Shown: positions 8,228 through 16,457, counted from the first letter of the stretch. The stretch is 64,000 nt of DNA from Ruminiclostridium sp. (GCA_017635675.1 JAGBLA010000055.1:1-64000); one strand, 5' to 3'. Notes: a model not told the origin generated them from the sequence alone. Program-made: numbers and translations.

Positions 8228-8577
8228 AGGAACTCAATGTCGCGCAGACATACATCGTATGCGGATACACGGATATGAGGCGCTCGATAGACGGGCTGGC
8301 GGCAATTGTCAAGCAAAATTACGGACTGGAACCTTGTTCGGGAAGTCTTTTTCTGTTCTGTGGAAAACGCCGCGACAGAATGAAAGCGTTGTTATGGGAG
8401 GGAGACGGATTCCTACTCCTGTACAAGCGACTTGACAACGGCAATTTTCAGTGGCCGCGTAATAACGCCGAAGCAAGGATGCTGACGCACGAGCAATATG
8501 TCTGGCTTATGCAGGGACTTTCGATTGAGCAGCCAAAGGCGATACGGGTATCGAAAAAGCCTCGTGATGTTATCTGA
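8221..8577 (+). CDS. tnpB: IS66 family accessory protein TnpB
   Basis: TnpB of IS66 elements is a small protein needed for efficient transposition; its biochemical role is not settled. The 118-residue length is normal. The family signature is clear: a YTDMRRSIDGLAAIV motif near residue 16, then LFLFCGKRRDRMKALLWEGDGF around residues 42-65 and a KRLDNGNFQWPR segment. The start overlaps the end of tnpA, as in other IS66 elements, implying coupled translation. This is the only one of the three genes with no lesion. Confidence 0.93.
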   Translation: MLKELNVAQTYIVCGYTDMRRSIDGLAAIVKQNYGLEPCSGSLFLFCGKRRDRMKALLWEGDGFLLLYKRLDNGNFQWPRNNAEARMLTHEQYVWLMQGLSIEQPKAIRVSKKPRDVI

Positions 8578-8700
8578 AAACAGTAGTGATATGTTGATAT
8601 ATTTCTACTTTCCGATAGCTCTCAAATCCGCGTAAATACTGGACTTTTCAATGATTTTATGGTATTATACAGTGAAATTCATTGGAAAGAAGGTGCCTGA

Positions 8701-10059
8701 ATGAATACTCCGAACATTGAAAATCTTGAAGATGCACTCGCATTTATTCAGGCACTGCAGAAAGAAAATAACGATTTGAAAAACAAAGTCCAGAAACAGA
8801 AGCAGTTCGTTTCAAACCTGACTGAAATGCTTGTGAACGACCGTAAGAAGATGTTCGGTAGGTCAAGCGAGCAAATGAAATATATCGAAGGCGCTGAGCA
8901 GATCTCGCTTTTCAATGAAGCGGAAAAGGAATCTGCTGCGGGTGCAGCTGAACCCGACGAGAAAACACTTGTCGCAGCTCACGAACGCAGCAGGAAACGC
9001 ACTAAAGAAGAACTCACCAAAGGTCTGGAACACATCAAGCAGGTATGCGAGATAACGCCTGCTGTCTGCCCAAGCTGCGGAGAACCGCTTACCGAGATAG
9101 GTGAGGAGTTTGTGCGAAGCGAGCTGAACATCATTCCCGCGCAGATATTTGTGATCGACATTTATCAGAAAAGATACAAGTGCGAGCACTGCTCCGATGA
9201 TGAACAAACTAATATTTTCAAAGCTCCTACACCTGTTCCGGCCGTAAAGAAAAGCATGGCGACCGCAGCAACCATCGCGTATATTATGCAGCAGAAATAC
9301 CAGCTCGGACTTCCGCTTTACCGTATGGAGCAGTATTGGGAGGCGGAAGGTGTTGAACTGAAACGCAACACTCTGGCAAACTGGATAATCCGTGGCTCAC
9401 TATGGTTCAAACCGCCGTGGGAATGCATGAGAGAGATACTGCTTTCCGAGAATATTATTCATGCCGATGAAACTCCCGTGCGTGTTCTGAAACGCGACGG
9501 ACAGCAGGTCGATTCCTAGTCGAGAATGTGGGTTTTCTGCTCCGGAAAGCACTCCGGACACAAAATGTCGCTTTACTATCATCATGCGACGCGATCCGGA
9601 AAGGTTGCACAGGATATTCTCGGAAATTACTCCGGGTACTTGCAGACTGACGGATATGCCGGCTACAATATTCTCGAAAAAGTAACGCACGTTGGCTGTT
9701 GGGCGCACGCCAAACGATATTTCGTTCAGTGCGTCCCGAAAGGCATTTCCGAGAAGGATTCAAAGGCTGCCCATGCGCTCGCTCTTATCGGCAAGATTTT
9801 TGCTAAGGATGAGAGCTTTGTTGACGTACCCGAAAACTCCGGTGAGCAGCGTACAGCTGTTCTCAAGCCTTTATTTGACGAGTATTTTGACTATCTCTCA
9901 ACGATAAATGCTCCCGGAGGCTCCAAGCTTGAAAAAGCTGTGAACTACTCGCTGAATCAGCGAAAACATCTCGAAAACACTATGCTTGACAGCCGCCTTG
10001 AACTTACCAATAATATTGCTGAACGAGCCATATCCTGTCGCCGCCATGCTCGGCTGTGA
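8701..10059 (+). pseudogene. IS66 TnpC transposase, nonsense plus 3' truncation
   Basis: The N-terminal 272 codons contain the coiled-coil and KMFGRSSE region, the zinc-finger Cys pairs (CPSCGEP and CEHC) and the first catalytic Asp (HADETPVRVL). A TAG at 9517-9519 interrupts the frame just before the MWVF strand. The frame continues unchanged to 10059, with QTDGYAGYN holding the second Asp, GCWAHAKRYF, and the end motif NNIAERA. After that the residues (SCRRHARL) are not IS66: they are read from the reverse of a kinase gene fragment. Confidence 0.88.
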
Positions 10060-10171
10060 TTTTATCAGTATCTATGATTATTCCGAGGTCGGGGCTTTCT
10101 CCGGCGAGGACACCGGAGAGACTGCTCTTGCCCACTCCGTTTACACCGCCGATTATTGTATATATCTTCAT
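10031..10171 (-). pseudogene. 5' fragment of a P-loop kinase (zeta-toxin-like)
   Basis: On the minus strand an ATG at 10171-10169, preceded by AGGAG, opens a frame encoding MKIYTIIGGVNGVGKSSLSG. The GGVNGVGKSS segment is a Walker A loop, and an IIIDTDKIT strand follows, as in zeta-toxin/UDP-GlcNAc-kinase-like or gluconate-kinase-like P-loop enzymes. After about 47 codons the frame runs into IS66 sequence and soon stops. The rest of the gene is absent. A near-consensus promoter remains upstream, so a short truncated peptide may still be made. Confidence 0.75.
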
Positions 10172-10211
10172 AACAATTGCTCCTATTATAGTTTATACTT
10201 TACTTTACTTT

Positions 10212-10240
10212 AGTATAACACATACAGACAGTGAAATCAA
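10212..10240 (-). promoter_or_regulatory. promoter of the truncated kinase gene
   Basis: On the minus strand TTGATT (10240-10235) and TATACT (10217-10212) are separated by 17 bases, about 40 bases before the kinase ATG. Confidence 0.65.
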
Positions 10241-10385
10241 GTTTTTTATAACATAATATCATTCATTTGATTTGATAATAAAAGTATAACGCTAATATGG
10301 TTATACAAACTACATATACTTTCGGCAAAAATCCGCCCTTCCCGAACCCCTCGCAGAAAACCTTGAAACGGAAAATATGTAATTC

Positions 10386-10559
10386 TTAAATCCCGCAAAC
10401 CCGCATGGATAAAGCAAATATCGCCTCACAGAAGATCATCCGCCTCGATGTTGTCTGTAACGGGTCGCCTTCACGTATCCTCATTGTTCTTCTTATCTCC
10501 TTAGGTATGACGACTCTGCCGAGGTCATCTATTCTTCTTACGATACCCGTTGCTTTCAT
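10386..10559 (-). pseudogene. truncated AbrB/SpoVT-type transition regulator
   Basis: The first 39 residues from ATG 10559 are a textbook AbrB DNA-binding domain (KATGIVRRIDDLGRVVIPKE followed by IRRTMRIREGDPL). AAGGAA lies just upstream. After GDPL the sequence no longer matches the family: about 19 unrelated residues follow before a stop, and the C-terminal sensor part expected in SpoVT-like proteins is missing. The gene is broken by deletion or replacement of its 3' part. It lies next to the IS66/kinase junction, so the same rearrangement may be responsible. A bare AbrB domain might still bind DNA. Confidence 0.75.
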
Positions 10560-10709
10560 ATATAAATTCCTTTCATAGCATTTTTTACGGAAGCTTTTTG
10601 CTTCTTTATGCAATATTATCTGTCAGTTCTCCCGATTTATACTTTTTCCGGAACGAATTTGTCATCGGCGGTGCAACAGGCATTCTCATTGACAGAAACT
10701 TGTTTTTCC

Positions 10710-10738
10710 TTGACATCTGCAATATTATAATGTATAAT
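10710..10738 (+). promoter_or_regulatory. promoter of the CPBP gene
   Basis: TTGACA (10710-10715) and TATAAT (10733-10738) are separated by 17 bases, about 35 bases before the TTG start at 10774. Confidence 0.75.
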
Positions 10739-10773
10739 TACATATACACTCTTATTTAAAAGGAGGAATCACG

Positions 10774-11496
10774 TTGAACAGAAAGGGATTTTACTTCCTT
10801 CTGCCCGTGCGCTGCATCATATTTTTTCTTTTTTTTACTCTCGGAGCGCTTATTGCGGGCAAGACCGCAGAAGAAATAAGCAGCGGGTGGTCAATAGCAG
10901 CTTCGATAGTGAACATACTTACGATACTTCTGCTTGTCTTCACCGCAAAGGTCAGGGGCGGTTCTTACAAGGAGCTGATAAACTACCGCAAAGGACAGTC
11001 AGGCATAAAAACAACAATAATCGTTGTTATCGTCTCTGTTGTTATCGGTATGTCGGGAATGCCTCTTTCGGGTCTTATATTCTACGGTACCGTCATGCCT
11101 GAGGTATCGCTTAAGATGATAGCGCCTGTACCTGCTTTGCTCGCCGTTATAAATGTGTTTGTGCTTCCCGTGACAACAGCGCTTGCGGAGGACGGTCTGT
11201 ACCTCGGAGCAGGCACAGGCAGCATCAAGAACAAATATGCTTCTGTCGCTGTACCGACATTTTTCTACGCTGTTCAGCACTGTTTCATACCTTTCATACC
11301 CGATATCAGGTATATGGCGTACCGCGCATTCTCCTTTCTGCCTCTTACAATCGTTTTCTGTATCTTTTACCGCAAAAAGAAAGACCCTGTTCCCCTTATG
11401 GCAGGACACGCTGTACTTGACCTTGCTACCGCGTCGAGCATACTCGCCATGTCTTTAATACCCGACGCATACGAACAGATGAGAGGTATGCTATGA
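10774..11496 (+). CDS. CPBP-family (Abi/CAAX protease-like) membrane protein
   Basis: This 240-residue protein has about seven membrane helices and the motif order of the CPBP family: an acidic motif (ALAEDGLYLG, near residue 136, in place of the usual EExxxR), FFYAVQH near residue 168, and HAVLDLA near residue 213. These are the residues that form the metal or active site of CPBP intramembrane proteases. The acidic motif has Glu-Asp and no Arg, so catalysis is uncertain. The start is TTG 10774 with AGGAGG at 10761-10766. It has its own promoter. CPBP proteins act in peptide maturation, immunity or membrane-stress roles; nothing nearby indicates which. Confidence 0.82.
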   Translation: MNRKGFYFLLPVRCIIFFLFFTLGALIAGKTAEEISSGWSIAASIVNILTILLLVFTAKVRGGSYKELINYRKGQSGIKTTIIVVIVSVVIGMSGMPLSGLIFYGTVMPEVSLKMIAPVPALLAVINVFVLPVTTALAEDGLYLGAGTGSIKNKYASVAVPTFFYAVQHCFIPFIPDIRYMAYRAFSFLPLTIVFCIFYRKKKDPVPLMAGHAVLDLATASSILAMSLIPDAYEQMRGML

Positions 11497-11526
11497 ACTG
11501 CATAAAACAATTATGTCATATATGTA

Positions 11527-11555
11527 TTGACAGAAAATCCCATAACTGCTATAAT
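11527..11555 (+). promoter_or_regulatory. promoter of the GNAT gene
   Basis: Consensus TTGACA (11527-11532), 17-base spacer and TATAAT (11550-11555), 39 bases before the ATG. Confidence 0.78.
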
Positions 11556-11594
11556 TCATTTGAAAATGTCACACTTGACCGGAGGTAAAACATA

Positions 11595-12068
11595 ATGGAG
11601 ATAAGACAGGCACAGACAGCTGATTTTGCTGTTGTCAAAGAAATAACCCATAAGACTATCACGGATATTTACCCGCATTATTATCCCGCGGGAACTGTGA
11701 TGTTTTTTCTGAAACACCACAGCGACGAGAACATCACCGCAGACATTTCGGCGGGACGAGTTTATCTGATCTACAATGATGAACAGGAGCCCGTGGGTAC
11801 TGTTACGATAAAAGAAAACGAGATATGCAGGTGGTTCGTTCTTCCGAAACAGCAAGGCAATGGCTGCGGCAGAGAGCTTATTGTTTTTGCGGAAAACGAG
11901 ATAAGCAGGACATACGATGAAATAACGGCTGACGCGTCACTACCCGGAAAGCCCATATATCTGAAACGCGGCTATACAGTGACCGAGTACCGCGATATTA
12001 AAACATATCTTGGCGATCATCTTTGCTATGAAGTTTTGAAGAAAAAGGCAGAAAAAAGCTCCGTATGA
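11595..12068 (+). CDS. GNAT-family N-acetyltransferase
   Basis: The 157-residue protein has the GNAT layout: an N-terminal IRQAQTADFAVVKEI strand-helix, a central VGTVTIKENEICRWFVLP pair of strands (about residues 66-85), the acetyl-CoA pyrophosphate loop QQGNGCGREL (about 87-96), and a C-terminal strand with LKRGYTVTEY (about 128-137), as in GNAT proteins ending G-F/Y-x. GGAGG precedes the ATG. It is a single-gene unit with its own consensus promoter and a strong terminator. The substrate cannot be told from sequence. Confidence 0.88.
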   Translation: MEIRQAQTADFAVVKEITHKTITDIYPHYYPAGTVMFFLKHHSDENITADISAGRVYLIYNDEQEPVGTVTIKENEICRWFVLPKQQGNGCGRELIVFAENEISRTYDEITADASLPGKPIYLKRGYTVTEYRDIKTYLGDHLCYEVLKKKAEKSSV

Positions 12069-12143
12069 AACACCGTTATATCCGCTGCCCGTATTCTGAC
12101 AGCCTGCGGTCTGATACATTATAATTACATAAGTTTAAAAGTC

Positions 12144-12178
12144 CTCCCGCCATTGCAGCAATGGCGGGAGTTTTTTTT
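12144..12178 (+). terminator. rho-independent terminator after GNAT gene
   Basis: A perfect 12-bp stem (CTCCCGCCATTG at 12144-12155 with CAATGGCGGGAG at 12159-12170) is followed by eight Ts. Confidence 0.92.
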
Positions 12179-12304
12179 ATGCAGAAAATGCCGCTATATT
12201 TAAGTCCGCATTAAGTTCGTTCGTTATAATAAAATAAAAAAAATTTTCCGCACCGTTTTTTTCATTGCAGATCACGAAACTATATATAAGAAAGGCGGGA
12301 TACT

Positions 12305-13057
12305 ATGGACGAAATGAGTATGAAAGCCATAGCCTCTAAGAATAACGAACGACAGTTTGAAGAGCTTGTAAACAGCACAAAGCAGTGGATATTAAGGACT
12401 GCCGCCGACGCGTCCCGTCATTATGTGAGCGAAAGCGACGATGAATGGTCGATAGCACTTTCCGCGTTTCACGAAGCAGTACAGCACTACAATGAGGAGA
12501 AGGGTTCATTTCTGTCACTCGCATCGGTGGTCATAAAACGAAGGATCGTCGATCATATTCGTTCACAGGGGCGTTACAGCAGCGAGATAGCCGTGCTGCC
12601 CGACGCGTTTGAAGGGCGGCTCGATGAAGATACCGCTTCCGGCATAAATCTGAAGGTACAGGAGCAGATCACCCGTACTTCAATGGAGAACAGTACAGGT
12701 CAAACCGAAAGAACTCGCGAGGAGATAGCGGAACTGCAGGAAATACTTAACGGTTACGGTTTCTCGTTCTTCGATCTTGCGGAGTGTTCTCCTAAGGCTG
12801 TGAAAACGAAGAAAAGCTGCTGTCACGCCATTCGCACGCTTATCGCAAGCGCGGTGCTGATGGCTCTTATGCGGCTGAAACATCTGCTGCCGATAAGGAA
12901 GCTAAGTGAGGCGAGCGGAGTGATAAGAAAAATACTCGAACGCCACAGAAAATACATAATCGCGTCAGCTGAAATACTCGTCGGGGATTTTCCGATTCTC
13001 GGGGAATACCTCCGATCGGTGCGGGAGGAAGAATGCAATGAAAGCTGTAATACTTGA
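12305..13057 (+). CDS. sigI: SigI-type RNA polymerase sigma factor
   Basis: SigI-family sigma factors are held by a membrane RsgI partner and direct heat-stress or polysaccharide-response genes. The product is 250 residues. The sigma-2 region is clear: an acidic DDEWSIALSAFHEAVQHYNE segment at about residues 45-64, then KGSFLSLASVVIKRRIVDHIR (about 66-86), the typical SigI core. A variable linker follows, then a C-terminal DNA-binding region (about 165-240) ending in ILVGDFPILGEYLRS, which resembles SigI ends. ATG 12305 follows AAAGGCGGG. The last 20 bases overlap the rsgI start, the normal sigI-rsgI arrangement, so the pair is co-translated. A CGAA-plus-A/T element upstream (12275-12278) weakly resembles a SigI -10, hinting at autoregulation. 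Confidence 0.88.
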   Translation: MDEMSMKAIASKNNERQFEELVNSTKQWILRTAADASRHYVSESDDEWSIALSAFHEAVQHYNEEKGSFLSLASVVIKRRIVDHIRSQGRYSSEIAVLPDAFEGRLDEDTASGINLKVQEQITRTSMENSTGQTERTREEIAELQEILNGYGFSFFDLAECSPKAVKTKKSCCHAIRTLIASAVLMALMRLKHLLPIRKLSEASGVIRKILERHRKYIIASAEILVGDFPILGEYLRSVREEECNESCNT

Positions 13058-14291
13058 AAGAAAAGGCGGAGAGGCTGCTGTCCTTGCCGAGAACGGTACT
13101 TTCATGAAAGTACGTCACAGCGGCGAGGTAGGCGAGGAAATAGAGATAGCGGCTCCCGTTCCGATGATGTGGATAAAACAGAGGTGGGTAAAGGGTCTTG
13201 CGGCAGCGGCGATAGTGCTGGCGGTGGCAGGCGGCGCGTATCACTATTCCGCGGTTTCCGTAAGCGCTTATGTGTCGGTCAGCACGGGCGGCGACCACGT
13301 AGAGTTCTCTCTGAACCGCCTCGGCAGGGTCGTTTCGGTTACAGCGCTCGGAGATAACAGCCAAGCTGTGGAAAGCATAAAGAACAGCACTCACGGCATG
13401 AGGATCGAGGAAGCTGTTCCCGCGGCGCTTGCGATACTTGAGGAAGACGGAAAGCTCTCTGAACAGGAAGATCCAGTGGTAGTAGGCATAACCGCAGACT
13501 CGGAGATCCGCAGCGAAAGCCTTGAAAACGCGATAATGAACAGCGTGGACGTCCCTGTACGGACGGTAATAGTCAGCGATGAAGAACGCCGTCAGTCTCA
13601 CAGCAATGAACAAAACAGCACGATATATGTGTTCGAGCATGAGGAAACTGAAGATGATATTTCACCTGCCGCGGAAGAAGGCGAATCGCAGACTGTGATA
13701 ACTGACACGACTGCGCAGGAAACTGAAATATACTACGCAGCTGCACCTAAGGAAAAAGCGGAAGAAAATACCGATACAGTCTCCCCTTCTGACGGCAGCA
13801 CGCCTAAAAAGCCCGAAGCACCCGACACAGAACCCCCGCGAGATATAGCTCAACCCGCGGCTGATACACCGCAGACACCCGGGAACGCGTCAGATACGCC
13901 CGTACAGCCGATAATGCCGGAGAAAACACAGGAGGAGGTCATAAAACCTGCCGAGGAAACTAAATCAAGTGAAGAACAGCCACAAATACAGGATAAAGGT
14001 ACTGCTCCGCCGCAGGATATGCCGCAGGGCGAACACCCGTCGGATAACGGCATGACACCGCCCGAGCAGGGTGAACATCAGCCGGGAAACACCCCCCCGC
14101 AGGATATGCCGCAAATGCAGGATATGCAGCCTTCGGAGCAGCGATCCCCCGGAGACATGGGAGCTCCGGAACAGCAGGGACAGAACGGCAGCGCCCCGGG
14201 AGCACAGCCCCCGGACAGAGCTGCTCCGCCAGACAGACAGGAAATAAACGCTCCGGCAGGAAACGAAAAAACATCTGAAATAAATTCATAG
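13038..14291 (+). CDS. rsgI: RsgI-type membrane anti-sigma factor with Pro/Gln-rich outer tail
   Basis: RsgI proteins bind SigI inside the cell and sense signals outside. Residues 1-40 match the cytosolic RsgI N-domain (KAVILERKGGEAAVLAENG). One membrane helix spans about 52-70. The conserved outer segment follows, ending NRLGRVVSVTAL (about 93-104). The usual Asp-x-Asn-Pro-Ser cleavage segment just before it is replaced by STGGDHVEF at 82-90, so the Asn-Pro autoproteolysis site is missing. From about residue 195 the tail is low-complexity, rich in Glu, Pro, Gln, Asp and Met, with repeated PPQDMPQ words and no carbohydrate-binding module. The start overlaps sigI by 20 bases. A secreted polysaccharide-binding protein follows, which may supply the binding function that clostridial RsgI tails normally carry. 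Confidence 0.87.
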   Translation: MKAVILERKGGEAAVLAENGTFMKVRHSGEVGEEIEIAAPVPMMWIKQRWVKGLAAAAIVLAVAGGAYHYSAVSVSAYVSVSTGGDHVEFSLNRLGRVVSVTALGDNSQAVESIKNSTHGMRIEEAVPAALAILEEDGKLSEQEDPVVVGITADSEIRSESLENAIMNSVDVPVRTVIVSDEERRQSHSNEQNSTIYVFEHEETEDDISPAAEEGESQTVITDTTAQETEIYYAAAPKEKAEENTDTVSPSDGSTPKKPEAPDTEPPRDIAQPAADTPQTPGNASDTPVQPIMPEKTQEEVIKPAEETKSSEEQPQIQDKGTAPPQDMPQGEHPSDNGMTPPEQGEHQPGNTPPQDMPQMQDMQPSEQRSPGDMGAPEQQGQNGSAPGAQPPDRAAPPDRQEINAPAGNEKTSEINS

Positions 14292-14293
14292 CG

Positions 14294-14322
14294 ACCCCCA
14301 AATAATAAACCTCCTTTCCGAA
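14294..14322 (+). promoter_or_regulatory. candidate SigI-type promoter
   Basis: ACCCCC (14294-14299) and CGAA (14319-14322) match the -35 and -10 words reported for Bacillus SigI promoters, here 19 bases apart and directly between rsgI and the secreted protein gene. A TATAAT at 14326-14331 has no partner -35 at proper spacing. The match is by eye. Confidence 0.5.
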
Positions 14323-14392
14323 ATATATAATACAGGAAAAGCTCGGGTATCAAGCCCCGAATAATATCAATTTTCTGAAAGGTGGAATAATT

Positions 14393-16357
14393 ATGAAAAA
14401 GACATTCACAACAACAGCTGCGGTGCTTGCAGCGTGCCTCGCTATGACAGCAGCGGTGTCGGCGGAGACAATTCCCGCCGCTCAGCGCGGACAGGCTGCT
14501 TTCGGACAGCAGGCGCAGCAGCCCGGCAGCAATGCTCCGTTCAGCATGAACAAAGGCAGCATACGGATAAGCGAGCCCGGAAATTACATTCTCACGGGAC
14601 AGATGACCGGCACCGTCTTCGTTGACCCCGGAAAGGGCAGTGTAAATCTCACATTTGACGGCGTGAGCATTGACGGACAGCGCGGACCTGCTATCGCGGC
14701 AATAAGCGGAGACAGGCTCGATATAAATATCGCAGGTGGTTCCGCAAACTTCCTCGGCGGCGCTCCCGATAATAGCTTAGGGGCTGTATTCTACTCGAAT
14801 GTCCCGGTAAATATCGGCGGTAAGGGGCGTCTTGACATGATGAGCATGGGCAGTGACGTTTTCAGAGTTGAGAACAATTCCCTCACCTTCAGCGGCGGCG
14901 ATATAAGAATAAACGGCAAGAGCTACGGAACAGACACGCTCAATGCTATGTTCGGAACAGGCTCCGATACCAATGTAAACTTAGGAAATTCTCAGTCTGT
15001 AACTCAGACAAATAACGGTGCTTATTATCAGAACTATAACCCGAACGCATATCCCTACACTAATACTAACAGCATGAGCAGCATACAGTCCGCATACGGA
15101 GCTCAGCCGTTCGATAATTCCCAGTCGTTCGGCAATTCCCAGTCGTTCGGCAATTCCCAGCCGTTCGGTAATTCCCAGTCTTTCGGTAATTCCCAGTCTT
15201 TCGGTAATTCTCAACCGTTCGGCGGTACACAGGGGAACAATAATCAGCAGCCTACCGTATCAACTGCCGGCACAGTAGCCGAAGGCATCACCGAGAACAG
15301 CGCCATGTCGCTTACTGCCGATTACGATAACGCTGTAACATACGATGTCTCCGAAACCAGCGAGGTAAAAATAACCTCCGCGGGAACATACATAGTCACA
15401 GGCTCGGCGGACGAGGGCAGCATAACCGTAAAGAAAGGCACCGCCGGCGTTGTGCTCGTTCTGCAGGATCTTGACCTTGCAAGCTCCTCGGGAGCAGTTC
15501 TCTCTGTCAACAAGGAAGCGGAAGTACAGGTCGTGATTTCGGGAAATGTAACTCTCACCGATAATGAGGATCCCAACGACGAAAACTCCGCCGACGCAGA
15601 TGTAGCAGACGCTTACGACGGAGCCGCCATAAAGATAAAGGCTGACTCTGTCGCGTTCTTCACCGGCAGCGGAACTCTCAACATAAACGGAAACGCCAAG
15701 AACGGCATCAAGGCGGGCGACAATTCAAGCCTTATCATAGGCGGAGATATAACTCTGAACGTGAACGCCGTAAATGACGGCATCAACGGCAATTACGACG
15801 TTACACTTCTCTCCGGAAATGTCAATGTCAGCGCGGGCGATGACGGCATACACGCAGACCATATACTCACTGTCGGCAGCAAATCGGGTACGGGTCCCGT
15901 CCTCACGATAAAGAAGAGCAATGAAGGACTTGAAGGCACTGTCGTGAATATCACAGGCGGTAAGATAAACGTGACCGCGACCGACGATGCCATCAACGCT
16001 GCCAACGGTGACGGAGTTTATGAAGGTGTTCTCGGTTACTCTATCAACATCACAGGCGGTACCGTTAATGTCACCGCCGGGACCGACGGACTTGACTCCA
16101 ACGGAAATGTGAACCTCATCGGCGGCAGCCTTACTATCAAAAGCGCCAATAACGGCGGCGATGCAGGTATCGACTACGACGGAGATTACTATGTGGCTTC
16201 CGGGTTTGACCTCAACAATTCCAGCGGAGTTGCAGGCCCCGACGGTATGCCCGGCGGCATGGGCGGTATGCAGAACGGCATGGGCGGTATGCAGGGCGGC
16301 ATGGGCGGTATGCAGGGCGGCATGAACAGTATGCAGGGCGGCAATATGCGCCCATAA
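14393..16357 (+). CDS. secreted Cthe_2159-like carbohydrate-binding beta-helix protein
   Basis: The 654-residue product has a Sec signal peptide with cleavage expected after residue 24 (AAVSA). Residues about 55-190 and 300-620 are built of short strands rich in Gly, Asn, Asp and Ile, such as GGDITLNVNAVNDGINGNYDV and GGTVNVTAGTDGLDSNG; this is the pattern of the Cthe_2159/DUF4353 family, parallel beta-helices that bind cellulose-like or acidic plant polysaccharide with calcium. Between the two parts lie six tandem copies of an F-G-N-S-Q-S/P unit (about residues 241-278), and the end is a GGM-rich tail. It follows sigI-rsgI and a SigI-like promoter, so it is a likely SigI target and perhaps the surface sensor ligand. 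Export to the wall or medium is expected; no anchor motif is seen. Confidence 0.85.
   Translation: MKKTFTTTAAVLAACLAMTAAVSAETIPAAQRGQAAFGQQAQQPGSNAPFSMNKGSIRISEPGNYILTGQMTGTVFVDPGKGSVNLTFDGVSIDGQRGPAIAAISGDRLDINIAGGSANFLGGAPDNSLGAVFYSNVPVNIGGKGRLDMMSMGSDVFRVENNSLTFSGGDIRINGKSYGTDTLNAMFGTGSDTNVNLGNSQSVTQTNNGAYYQNYNPNAYPYTNTNSMSSIQSAYGAQPFDNSQSFGNSQSFGNSQPFGNSQSFGNSQSFGNSQPFGGTQGNNNQQPTVSTAGTVAEGITENSAMSLTADYDNAVTYDVSETSEVKITSAGTYIVTGSADEGSITVKKGTAGVVLVLQDLDLASSSGAVLSVNKEAEVQVVISGNVTLTDNEDPNDENSADADVADAYDGAAIKIKADSVAFFTGSGTLNINGNAKNGIKAGDNSSLIIGGDITLNVNAVNDGINGNYDVTLLSGNVNVSAGDDGIHADHILTVGSKSGTGPVLTIKKSNEGLEGTVVNITGGKINVTATDDAINAANGDGVYEGVLGYSINITGGTVNVTAGTDGLDSNGNVNLIGGSLTIKSANNGGDAGIDYDGDYYVASGFDLNNSSGVAGPDGMPGGMGGMQNGMGGMQGGMGGMQGGMNSMQGGNMRP
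15115..15225 (+). repeat. 18-bp in-frame tandem repeat in the secreted protein gene
   Basis: About six copies of an 18-base unit of the type TTCGGCAATTCCCAGTCG encode a repeated Phe-Gly-Asn-Ser-Gln-Ser/Pro hexapeptide. Units differ mostly at third positions. The repeat forms a linker between the two beta-helix parts. Confidence 0.9.
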
Positions 16358-16370
16358 GAATAATACATCG

Positions 16371-16404
16371 AAACGGTCAGTTCTTCCTAAACTGACCGTT
16401 TTCA
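16371..16404 (+). terminator. terminator after the secreted protein gene
   Basis: An 11-bp stem (AAACGGTCAGT at 16371-16381 with ACTGACCGTTT at 16391-16401) ends in a short T run. Confidence 0.7.
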
Positions 16405-16457
16405 TATACAGGGCTGACACATCAGCTCCATATCATTTACAATACTACCATTTGTAA

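Larger units (their letters stand above)
7822..10030 (+). mobile_element. decayed IS66-family element, right end missing
   Basis: The three-gene IS66 order tnpA-tnpB-tnpC is recognisable. The left end is placed at 7822, where the sequence begins GTAA, as IS66 ends do. tnpA carries a TAA stop, tnpC carries a TAG stop, and tnpC breaks off after the codons for NNIAERA at about 10030, where sequence of an unrelated minus-strand gene begins. The right inverted repeat and the last 50 or so codons of tnpC are gone. The element is therefore immobile by itself. Confidence 0.85.

Noticed and set aside
10056..10256. plus-strand frames after the IS66 break
   Set aside because: They are antisense to the kinase fragment and its promoter, which have a clear Walker A motif on the minus strand.
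13960..14353. Cys/Phe/Gly-rich minus-strand frames opposite the rsgI tail
   Set aside because: They are mirror reads of the Pro/Gln-rich coding repeats.
15110..15230. short regular repeats that might be taken for a CRISPR array
   Set aside because: They are contiguous 18-bp coding repeats without spacers inside an open frame. No CRISPR array was found anywhere.
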